Source: SIG701 sp045611685 (lineage in GTDB: Bacteria > Bacillota > Clostridia > Oscillospirales > CAG-272). Taken from it: a stretch of DNA of 64,000 nucleotides. A model generated the notes under the pieces. That model did not search any database. It saw nothing but the letters and a program-made list of their open reading frames with translations, and had not been told where the DNA came from. The DNA lies in assembly GCA_045611685.1 (NCBI GenBank), contig JAZKXO010000056.1:28937-92936 (forward strand), given 5' to 3'. Positions 8,615 through 15,026 of this stretch are shown one piece after another. The position numbers and the translations under genes are program-made. Position 1 is the first letter of the stretch. Each line of letters begins with the position of its first letter.

Positions 8615-9775
8615 ATGAACGGAACCACGAAAACGAAAATCGACATTTTTTCGGGATTTCTCGGCGCCGGAAAAACGACGCTTATCAAAAAACTGATTGC
8701 AGAAGCGTACGATAAAGAAAAGATCGTCCTCATTGAAAACGAGTTCGGTGAGATCGGCGTGGACAGCGAATTTTTGAAGGAAGCGGGCATCAAAACAACC
8801 GAGATGAATTCCGGCTGTATCTGCTGCAGCCTCGTTGGCGATTTCAGCCGTGCGCTCGAAAAAGTGATCGACGAGTATGCTCCCGAGCGCATCCTCATTG
8901 AGCCGTCAGGCGTTGGCAAACTGAGCGACGTTATCCGTGCGGTCGAGTCCGTTGACCCGGATCGGCTTTTGCTGAACAGCACGGTCGCCGTTGTGGATGC
9001 GAAGAAATGCCGTATGTATATGAAAAACTTCGGCGAGTTTTTCAATAATCAGGTTGAGCATGCGGAATGTATTGTTCTGAGCCATACGAAAGGGCTCCCC
9101 GCCGATAAACTGTCGGCGTGCGTGGAGGCAATCCGTGCCAAAAACGAACACGCCGCGCTCGTTACCACGGAGTGGGACGAGCTGACGGGTGCGCAGATTC
9201 TCGAAGCTATGGAGAAGAAAGCAACGCTTGAAGCCGAACTTCACGATCTTAAAGAAGAAGCGCATCACCACGAGCATGAGCATCATCACCATCATGAACA
9301 CGATCACGAGCACGGTGCGGACTGTACCTGCGGATGCCACGAGCATCATCACGATCATGAGCATGAACATGAACCTGAACCTGAACACGAGCACCATCAC
9401 GAACACGAGCACCATCACGAGCACGGTGCGGACTGCACGTGCGGCTGTCATGACCATGATCACCACCATGATCACGAACATCATCACCACGACCACCACG
9501 CCGACGAGGTGTTCGTAAGCTGGGGCTGTGAGACGGCACGCGTATATACCGACGCCGAGATGAACGAAATCCTTGCCGCTTTGGAGAACGAGGCTGAATA
9601 TGGCACCGTTCTGCGTGCGAAGGGCATCGTCTCGGGCGGCGATCATTGGATCCACTTCGATTACGTGCCCGAAACGCCGGACGTTCGCTCAGGGGCTTCA
9701 TCCGTTACCGGACGGATCTGCGTGATCGGTTCGGGGCTCAAGGAAGAAAATCTCGAAAAGCTGTTTCTTCTCTGA
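8615..9775 (+). CDS. CobW/COG0523-family GTPase with His/Cys-rich metal-binding insert
   Basis: G3E-family P-loop GTPase, 386 residues, probably a metal chaperone for zinc or another transition metal. N-terminal Walker A is GFLGAGKTT, the metal-binding CxCC motif is NSGCICCSLVG, and NKxD-like elements follow. A CobW C-terminal domain spans about 305-380. Between them, residues about 217-296 are an extreme His/Asp/Glu-rich tract that contains two copies of the block HGADCTCGCH. Such tails occur in metallochaperones and store or deliver metal, but the duplicated CTCGC pairs are unusual. It is paired with a second CobW-type gene 39 bases downstream. Confidence 0.93.
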   Translation: MNGTTKTKIDIFSGFLGAGKTTLIKKLIAEAYDKEKIVLIENEFGEIGVDSEFLKEAGIKTTEMNSGCICCSLVGDFSRALEKVIDEYAPERILIEPSGVGKLSDVIRAVESVDPDRLLLNSTVAVVDAKKCRMYMKNFGEFFNNQVEHAECIVLSHTKGLPADKLSACVEAIRAKNEHAALVTTEWDELTGAQILEAMEKKATLEAELHDLKEEAHHHEHEHHHHHEHDHEHGADCTCGCHEHHHDHEHEHEPEPEHEHHHEHEHHHEHGADCTCGCHDHDHHHDHEHHHHDHHADEVFVSWGCETARVYTDAEMNEILAALENEAEYGTVLRAKGIVSGGDHWIHFDYVPETPDVRSGASSVTGRICVIGSGLKEENLEKLFLL

Positions 9776-9814
9776 CGGAGTCCCTTACAAAAACGGCAGA
9801 ATGGAGGATGATTT

Positions 9815-10759
9815 ATGAATCAGATTCCGGTGTATCTGTTTACCGGATTTTTAGAGGCGGGAAAGACGACGATGCTCCAAAAAGCGCTCTCCGACAGCGA
9901 ATTTTGCCGCGACGAGAGAACGCTTCTTCTCCTTTGCGAGGAGGGAGTCGAGGAGTACGATCCTCTCGGCTTTGCCTCAAAGGAAGTGTATATTGAGACG
10001 GTGGAGGACGAGCGGGATCTTACACGTGAGTTTTTCCGCGCGCTCTCGGAAAAATACGAATTCTCTCGCGTGATCGTTGAGTATAACGGCATGTGGCAGC
10101 TCAACAGCTTATTTGGCGCTTTGCCGGAAGAATGGCTCGTGTATCAGGAGATTTTTACGGCAGATGCCGAAACGATTCTCGGTTACAATGCGAATATGCG
10201 CTCGCTCGTTGTCGATAAACTCCAGTCGTGCGATCTCGCGGTGTTCAACCGCGTTTCACCCGATATGGATCTTATGCCGCTTCATAAGTTGGTGCGGGGT
10301 ATCAGCCGCCGGAGCGATATTGAGTACAACTTCACTGACGGGCGTGCGGAGCTTGACAACATCGAGGATCCTCTACCGTTTGACGTAAACGCCGACGTGA
10401 TCGAGATTGCTGATGCGGATTATGCGATCTGGTATCAGGATCTCATGGAAGATATGCTGAAGTACGACACGAAGACCGTGCGTCTCAAGGGACTTGTTGC
10501 GATCGATGCGAAATTTCCGCCGCGTACGATGGCAATCGGACGGCACGTGATGACCTGCTGTGCCGACGATATCCAGTATGCGGGACTTATCTGCAAATAC
10601 AAGCGCGCCGATTCGCTTCGCGCGCGGGATTGGGTAACGATTACGGCAAAAGTTTCCGTGGAGTTTAATAAGCTGTACGGTAAAGAAGGACCGGTGCTCG
10701 TCGTGACACGGTGCGAATACGCCCAGAAGCCGGCAGAAGAAGTCGTTTCCGTCTATTGA
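9815..10759 (+). CDS. second CobW-family GTP-binding protein
   Basis: Paralogue of the upstream G3E GTPase, 314 residues. It has the Walker A variant FTGFLEAGKTTMLQ and a C-terminal beta-rich domain (LKGLVAIDAKFPPRTMAIGRHVMTC, shortened: PRTMAIGRHVMTCC). The canonical CxCC metal motif after the P-loop is missing; LLLCEEGVEEY occupies that region, so metal handling may differ or be lost. It resembles the CobW partners that occur as pairs in Clostridia. Likely cotranscribed with the His-rich GTPase, perhaps acting as a partner in metal delivery. Confidence 0.85.
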   Translation: MNQIPVYLFTGFLEAGKTTMLQKALSDSEFCRDERTLLLLCEEGVEEYDPLGFASKEVYIETVEDERDLTREFFRALSEKYEFSRVIVEYNGMWQLNSLFGALPEEWLVYQEIFTADAETILGYNANMRSLVVDKLQSCDLAVFNRVSPDMDLMPLHKLVRGISRRSDIEYNFTDGRAELDNIEDPLPFDVNADVIEIADADYAIWYQDLMEDMLKYDTKTVRLKGLVAIDAKFPPRTMAIGRHVMTCCADDIQYAGLICKYKRADSLRARDWVTITAKVSVEFNKLYGKEGPVLVVTRCEYAQKPAEEVVSVY

Positions 10760-10788
10760 TTTCGGCGTTTTTATCAAGGGAGAAGTAC

Positions 10789-11382
10789 ATGAACAAAGAA
10801 GAACAATCGAAGCGTACCGACGGTACCCCGATTGAGATTGAGCATAAATTTTTGATTGCACGGCCGGACGAGTCCGTTTTAGCAGCGCAGCCCGACGTGC
10901 GGATTTTGCAGATAGAGCAGATATATCTGCCGTCTGAGCCGGGAGAGACGAACCGCGTTCGCCGTACCTCGGAGGCAGGTGAGGTACACTACTATCACAC
11001 GAAAAAAAGGCGGATCAACGCGATGAGCGCCTACGAGGAGGAAAGAGAAATTCCCCTTGAAGAATACTCAGCATTCGTCCGCGGCGCCAATCCGCATCGC
11101 AGGATCATTCGCAAAACGCGCTATAAATTCCCTCACGCGGGATTCATTTGCGAGATTGACGTGTATCCGTTTTGGAAGGATCGCGCGATTCTTGAGATCG
11201 AGGTAACAGACGAGCGTATCGTGCCGCCGCTTCCCGATTTCGTTCGGATTTTGAAGGACGTAACGAAAGACCGTAGGTACAAAAACGCCCGTCTTGCCAA
11301 AGAGATTCCCGCGGATACGCGCCGTGCGGTGAAAAATCAGAAGAAAAACAAGTACAATAAATACCGTAAAACCCATAAGTAA
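10789..11382 (+). CDS. CYTH domain protein (adenylate cyclase class IV / thiamine triphosphatase fold)
   Basis: Protein of 197 residues with the CYTH signature ExExK in EIEHKFLIARP near the N-terminus, and alternating basic/acidic strands (NRVRRTSE, KTRYKFP, ICEIDVYPFW, LEIEVTDE) that build the triphosphate tunnel. Bacterial members hydrolyse triphosphates such as tripolyphosphate or thiamine triphosphate; the substrate here is unknown. The C-terminal 15 residues are strongly basic. The ATG at 10789 has AAGGGAG upstream and replaces a spurious longer frame from 10711. Transcription ends at a hairpin shared with the convergent acetyltransferase gene. Confidence 0.85.
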   Translation: MNKEEQSKRTDGTPIEIEHKFLIARPDESVLAAQPDVRILQIEQIYLPSEPGETNRVRRTSEAGEVHYYHTKKRRINAMSAYEEEREIPLEEYSAFVRGANPHRRIIRKTRYKFPHAGFICEIDVYPFWKDRAILEIEVTDERIVPPLPDFVRILKDVTKDRRYKNARLAKEIPADTRRAVKNQKKNKYNKYRKTHK

Positions 11383-11416
11383 AAAAGAGAGGAGCCCATC
11401 CGGACTCCTCTTTTTT
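11380..11416. terminator. bidirectional terminator between CYTH and acetyltransferase genes
   Basis: A stem AAGAGAGGAG / CTCCTCTTTT is flanked by A-rich sequence on one side and T-rich on the other. It can therefore stop transcription from both convergent genes. Confidence 0.8.
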
Positions 11417-11915
11417 ATGAAAGAATAAGCTGGTAATTATGAATGTCGAGCATTCTGCCGAATTTTTCGCCTACCTCGCGAATGGTGCCCGAGTAGGTGA
11501 ACCCGAACTTTTGGTGGAGTTTGAGGCTCGGCTCGTTTTCGGAGGTGATAACGGAGATGACGGTGTGTACGTCTCCTCGCTCGCGTGCGATACGGAGGAT
11601 CTCTGACATCAGTTCGGAGGCGACACCGTGGCACCGATGAGCGGGATGCACGTAAATGGACAGTTCCACCGTGGCCTTGTACGCCTCTTTTTCGCGATAG
11701 CGGGAGAGCGTGGCGTAGCCGATGGCGACGCCGTCGTGCTCGGCTGTCAGCGACAAGTGGTTGCCGTTTTGGTGCGCTTCGTACCACTCGTTCCAATCGG
11801 CATTCGTTTTCGGGTGCAGATCGAGGGTGGCTGTGCCGTTTAAAACTTCGTGATTATAGATCAGGAGAAGCGCGGGCAGATCCTTCGTTTCAGTGGGGCG
11901 GATGATAATAGGCAT
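11415..11915 (-). CDS. GNAT-family N-acetyltransferase (phosphinothricin acetyltransferase-like)
   Basis: Acetyl-CoA dependent acetyltransferase of 166 residues. The N-terminus IIIRPTETKDLPALLLIYNHEV, the central YATLSRYREKEAYKATVELSIYVHP, and the CoA-binding loop HRCHGVASELM fit the Pat/Bar/YwnH subgroup of GNAT enzymes. That group often acetylates amino-acid-like compounds, including phosphinothricin and methionine sulfoximine; the actual substrate is not known. It follows the DUF1653 gene by 27 bases on the same strand and is likely cotranscribed. Confidence 0.85.
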   Translation of the reverse strand: MPIIIRPTETKDLPALLLIYNHEVLNGTATLDLHPKTNADWNEWYEAHQNGNHLSLTAEHDGVAIGYATLSRYREKEAYKATVELSIYVHPAHRCHGVASELMSEILRIARERGDVHTVISVITSENEPSLKLHQKFGFTYSGTIREVGEKFGRMLDIHNYQLILS

Positions 11916-11942
11916 ACGGATAATCCTTATACTACGGTTTCT

Positions 11943-12167
11943 TTATTCTTCGTTGAGAGGGAGAAAGCGCGGGTGTGTTTCACCGTTCACGGTAACGGAC
12001 TCCAAAAACATGGAAAGAGGGCGTACCCAGACTTGTCCGTCGCCGTATTCGGCGCGGTAAACGACCGTTTCCTCGAGTGTCTCGCTGTGCTTCGCGATGG
12101 CGAGTACGACGTACTCATTTCCTTTGTAGTGCCTGTATCGGGCGCCGATTTTGACGGTATCTGCCAT
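11943..12167 (-). CDS. DUF1653 domain protein
   Basis: Small cytoplasmic protein of 74 residues consisting of one DUF1653 domain. Conserved features are YRHYKGNEYVVLAIAKHSET, the VYRAEYGDGQVWVRPLSMF core and the ending RFLPL. The family is widespread but has no known function. A GGGAGC ribosome site precedes the ATG, and a sigma-A promoter lies about 50 bases upstream. Confidence 0.85.
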   Translation of the reverse strand: MADTVKIGARYRHYKGNEYVVLAIAKHSETLEETVVYRAEYGDGQVWVRPLSMFLESVTVNGETHPRFLPLNEE

Positions 12168-12217
12168 TTCTCATGCTCCCTTCGGGCGTGTCGCGCCTTT
12201 TTTCTACAACATAGTAC

Positions 12218-12246
12218 ATTGTACCATATTCAGGATTTTTTTTCAA
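12218..12246 (-). promoter_or_regulatory. sigma-A promoter for DUF1653-acetyltransferase pair
   Basis: On the minus strand TTGAAA (12246-12241) and TACAAT (12223-12218) are 17 bases apart, directly upstream of the DUF1653 gene. It is divergent from the M42 peptidase promoter. Confidence 0.65.
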
Positions 12247-12303
12247 GAGGAGACGAGAAAATATACGTGCCGTTTTATGGGTGCGCGTTTTTTAGAAAGG
12301 TGA

Positions 12304-12332
12304 TTGACCGCCGTTCTCACATTTGATATAAT
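12304..12332 (+). promoter_or_regulatory. sigma-A promoter for the M42 peptidase
   Basis: TTGACC at 12304-12309 and TATAAT at 12327-12332 with a 17-base spacer, 35 bases upstream of the ATG. Confidence 0.75.
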
Positions 12333-12366
12333 AGTAGCATACAAAGAGAAAACAGGAGTGTGTGCT

Positions 12367-13401
12367 ATGGAACAAAAGATCCTTGATTATACCGTCGGTG
12401 TTTTAACGGAGATCCTTCGGGTGGACAGCCCGTCGGGCTTCACCGACAAAGCGGCAGAATACGCGTATGAACTACTGAAGGAAATGGGATATGCCCCCGA
12501 ACTCACGAAAAAAGGCGGTGTCCTTTGCTCGCTCGGCGGCGAGGATGCCGAGGATGCGCTTCTTCTCTCGGCGCATATTGATACCTTGGGCGCTATGGTG
12601 GCGGAGGTGAAAGGGAACGGACGGCTTCGTCTTACGCCCGTGGGCGGATTCAGCGCGAATAACGCAGAAGCGGAGTGCGTGCGCGTGTATACGCGTGACG
12701 GAAAAACGGTATCCGGCACGATCCAGCTTGTAAATGCATCCGTGCACGTGAACCCGAATTATTCCTCGACGGGGCGCTCCTTCGATACGGTGGAGTGCGT
12801 GCTCGATGAAAACGTCCGCTCCGCCGATGACATTCGCGCACTCGGCATTGATACCGGTTGTTTCGTCTGTGCCGATCCACGCACGGTTATCACGGAGTCG
12901 GGTTACGTAAAGAGCCGTTTTCTCGATGATAAGCTGAGTGCGGCCATCCTCCTCGGATTTGCGAAATATCTGAAAGAAAATGAGATCACACCGCGCCGCC
13001 GCATCTATATGCATCTTACCGTGTTTGAGGAGCTCGGACACGGCGCATCTGCTACGATGCCAAAGGGCGTTACGGAGATGCTCGGTGTGGATATGGGCTG
13101 TGTGGGCGACGGACTTGCCTGTACGGAGCACGACGTGTCAATCTGCGTGAAGGATTCAAGCGGACCGTATCACTACGGTATGACGAACCGCCTTATCGCC
13201 TTGGCGAAAGAGAAGAACATTTCCTACGCCGCTGACGTATATCCGTTTTACAGTTCGGACTGCTCCGCCGCAGTTCGCACCTTCGACGTGAAGGACGCGC
13301 TCATCGGACCGGGTGTGTACGCATCGCACGGGTATGAGCGGTCGCATCTCGACGGCGTCAGAAACACGTTCGATCTTCTTTGCGCTTACGTGGGAATATA
13401 A
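12367..13401 (+). CDS. M42-family metallopeptidase (glutamyl/deblocking aminopeptidase-like)
   Basis: Cytosolic zinc or cobalt aminopeptidase of 344 residues, close to the family's usual 340-360. Metal ligands are visible as LLSAHIDTLG (His and Asp), RFLDDKLSAAI (bridging Asp), FEELGHGAS (catalytic Glu pair), GVDMGCVGDG, and the C-terminal SHGYERSH. The AGGAG at about 12355-12359 places the start at the ATG 12367 rather than earlier in the open frame, where the promoter lies. The gene is a single unit. After it comes the multi-hairpin element. Confidence 0.92.
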   Translation: MEQKILDYTVGVLTEILRVDSPSGFTDKAAEYAYELLKEMGYAPELTKKGGVLCSLGGEDAEDALLLSAHIDTLGAMVAEVKGNGRLRLTPVGGFSANNAEAECVRVYTRDGKTVSGTIQLVNASVHVNPNYSSTGRSFDTVECVLDENVRSADDIRALGIDTGCFVCADPRTVITESGYVKSRFLDDKLSAAILLGFAKYLKENEITPRRRIYMHLTVFEELGHGASATMPKGVTEMLGVDMGCVGDGLACTEHDVSICVKDSSGPYHYGMTNRLIALAKEKNISYAADVYPFYSSDCSAAVRTFDVKDALIGPGVYASHGYERSHLDGVRNTFDLLCAYVGI

Positions 13402-13410
13402 CAGTATTTG

Positions 13411-13601
13411 AAAAGGAGTTGTTGCATTCATAAAAGCAACAACTCCGCGAGCATTCCCTTGTCCGCTGAGGCGGCCATTTTTGCCCGTTACGGGCAAAAA
13501 ATCGGGAAGTCTCGCAACAAATTCCATTGGAGTTTCAAATATTTGCGTCTTTGCCGCAAATATTTGGGGCTGTCGCAGCTAAATGCGACAGCTCCTTTTT
13601 T
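13411..13601. repeat. multi-hairpin non-coding element (MITE/REP-like or structured RNA)
   Basis: This 190-base stretch holds four hairpins in a row and no gene. Left hairpin: GGAGTTGTTGC 13415-13425 with GCAACAACTCC 13436-13446. Second: TTTTGCCCG 13479-13487 with CGGGCAAAA 13491-13499. Third: CAAATATTTGCG 13536-13547 with CGCAAATATTTG 13555-13566. Right hairpin: GGCTGTCGCA 13568-13577 with TGCGACAGC to 13592, then six Ts. The outer ends also pair with each other: GGAGTTGTTGCATT against AATGCGACAGCTCC, with only two G-U pairs. Terminal inverted repeats that are themselves hairpins are typical of small non-autonomous repeats. The final hairpin plus T-tract can also serve as the M42 gene's terminator. 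Confidence 0.6.
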
Positions 13602-13603
13602 GT

Positions 13604-14002
13604 CTATGAATCTTCAAGGGGAAGTGTGGTGAGAGCGCCAAAGCGGGATTCGTACGCCTGCACAGTATCCCCGAGAAGTCGCCGGTAAGTGTCGTAGTAC
13701 CTGAGAACGGAGGGATCGTCGGGGTACATATCAAGATGCATTGTCGCTTGTGCCAATGCAATACTGTAGTTCTGAATCTGTCGGAGCAGATGGCGTCTTG
13801 TTACGCTCGGTGCCGGTCGGTGTGTGCTTGCGGGTACACTTTGCGGCGAAGGCAGCGTGCCTCTTTGAAATATGCCGTCCTGTTCTGCGAACAGTCGGTC
13901 TCGAAGTTCCTTGCCGATGCGATCACGTGGGGAGGCAGTGTCGGCATTTTCATCGGAGAATCCGGGAATACCCTGCCTCAGAAATCCGTTTTGTCTGTCC
14001 AT
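13604..14002 (-). CDS. CotJB-like spore coat protein with extended N-terminus
   Basis: Protein of 132 residues. Its C-terminal half, LLRQIQNYSIALAQATMHLD followed by MYPDDPSVLRYYDTYRR and ESRFGALT, matches the CotJB pattern: a short helical domain with a leucine-rich start, a xLDxxPxD turn and an ending YG/FGxLT. In Bacillus, CotJB is an inner spore-coat component. The first 70 residues are polar, Pro/Ser-rich and probably disordered, longer than in typical CotJB. The ATG at 14002 has GGGAG about ten bases upstream. An in-frame TTG at 14110 is less likely. CotJA and CotJC partners are not next to it, so the assignment is moderate. Confidence 0.6.
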   Translation of the reverse strand: MDRQNGFLRQGIPGFSDENADTASPRDRIGKELRDRLFAEQDGIFQRGTLPSPQSVPASTHRPAPSVTRRHLLRQIQNYSIALAQATMHLDMYPDDPSVLRYYDTYRRLLGDTVQAYESRFGALTTLPLEDS

Positions 14003-14070
14003 ATATACTGATCTCCCGAAGGAGAAATCCTTTCCTATGTCGTTTTCATCTCTGCCGCCCGGGGCGGCTG

Positions 14071-14090
14071 ACGATCGGATTTTCGATCGT
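14071..14090. promoter_or_regulatory. inverted repeat upstream of the cotJB-like gene
   Basis: ACGATCG at 14071-14077 and CGATCGT at 14084-14090 form a perfect 7-bp inverted repeat around six bases, about 70 bases upstream of the cotJB-like ATG. It could be an operator, but no protein is implicated. The rest of the 270-base gap to rnhA holds only the rnhA promoter. Confidence 0.25.
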
Positions 14091-14209
14091 ATTACAGTAT
14101 ATGCGACCAAATCCGCGCCCGATACAAAGGAAACTCCCGCGCTCGGACAATACCCTGTTTTTTGTCGGACACAAAACGCAAATTTTTTGAAAAAACATTC
14201 TAAACTTGT

Positions 14210-14237
14210 TGGCTTCCACGAGGATTTATGATATAAT
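14210..14237 (+). promoter_or_regulatory. probable promoter for rnhA
   Basis: TATAAT at 14232-14237 with TTGGCT 16 bases upstream. The -10 is exact and the -35 moderate. Confidence 0.5.
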
Positions 14238-14274
14238 ATAAAAGGTTAAAACGGCAGATCGGAAGGACGAAAAC

Positions 14275-14712
14275 GTGAAGCATGTAGATATATATACGGA
14301 CGGCTCCTGCCGGAAAAATCCGGGGCCGGGCGGCTGGGGTGCGATCCTCGTTTACGGTAAGCGAGAGCTTGCGCTTTCGGGCGGTGAGGCGGAGACGACG
14401 AATAATCGAATGGAACTGACCTCGGTGATCGAGGCGCTTTCCCGTCTTAAGGAACCGTGCGAGGTAACGCTCACTTCCGATTCGAAATACGTTCTGGACG
14501 GTCTTTCCAAGGGGTGGGCTGCATCGTGGCGCGCCCGCGGCTGGAAGAAATCGGACGGCTCTCCCGCTTTGAATCCCGATCTGTGGGAGAAACTTCTGGA
14601 ACTTTCGGAAAAACACGTCGTGGAGTATGTGTGGGTTAAGGGACACGCCGGTCATCCGTATAATGAGCGGTGTGATACAATGGCACAAGAGGAGTCAGGG
14701 AAGTACGTATGA
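14275..14712 (+). CDS. rnhA: ribonuclease HI
   Basis: Cytosolic endonuclease that cuts the RNA strand of RNA-DNA hybrids. It has 145 residues. All four catalytic acidic positions are in place: YTDGSC, the NNRMEL glutamate, SDSKYVLDGL, and the final GHPYNERCD. The basic protrusion (KGWAASWRARGWKKSDG) and the VWVKGHAGHP loop match the E. coli-type enzyme. A GTG start at 14275 is preceded by GGAAGGA. It overlaps the next gene by four bases. Confidence 0.95.
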   Translation: MKHVDIYTDGSCRKNPGPGGWGAILVYGKRELALSGGEAETTNNRMELTSVIEALSRLKEPCEVTLTSDSKYVLDGLSKGWAASWRARGWKKSDGSPALNPDLWEKLLELSEKHVVEYVWVKGHAGHPYNERCDTMAQEESGKYV

Positions 14713-15026
14713 ATCTGTGGGATGCATTTTTGACAGATAACGGCACCACTGTTTTTTTGGGTGTTTTGCTTTATCTCTCGGCTATTTCGATCCTTTCCGT
14801 TATCGTTACGATGGAGGATAAGAGATATGCAAAGATTCCGCGGCATCGCAGGGTGCCTGAAGCAACGCTGCTTTTGTACGCCACGTTCGGCGGATCGGTA
14901 GCGATGCTCACGACGATGCTTTTTATCCGTCATAAGACGAAGCATATAAAATTCATGCTGGGCCTTCCGCTCATCATTCTGTTTCAAGCGGTGGTGGCGG
15001 TGTGGATCGCCGTATATGTATTCTGA
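14709..15026 (+). CDS. DUF1294 membrane protein
   Basis: Membrane protein of 105 residues with three predicted helices: about 10-35, 56-80 and 87-104. The conserved motif after helix 1 is EDKRYAKIPRHRRVPEATLL, followed by the GGS turn and the RHKTKHIKF loop, which define DUF1294. Its function is unknown. The ATGA overlap with rnhA suggests translational coupling. It converges with comEC: the two stop codons are adjacent, with no room for a separate terminator. Confidence 0.85.
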   Translation: MNLWDAFLTDNGTTVFLGVLLYLSAISILSVIVTMEDKRYAKIPRHRRVPEATLLLYATFGGSVAMLTTMLFIRHKTKHIKFMLGLPLIILFQAVVAVWIAVYVF

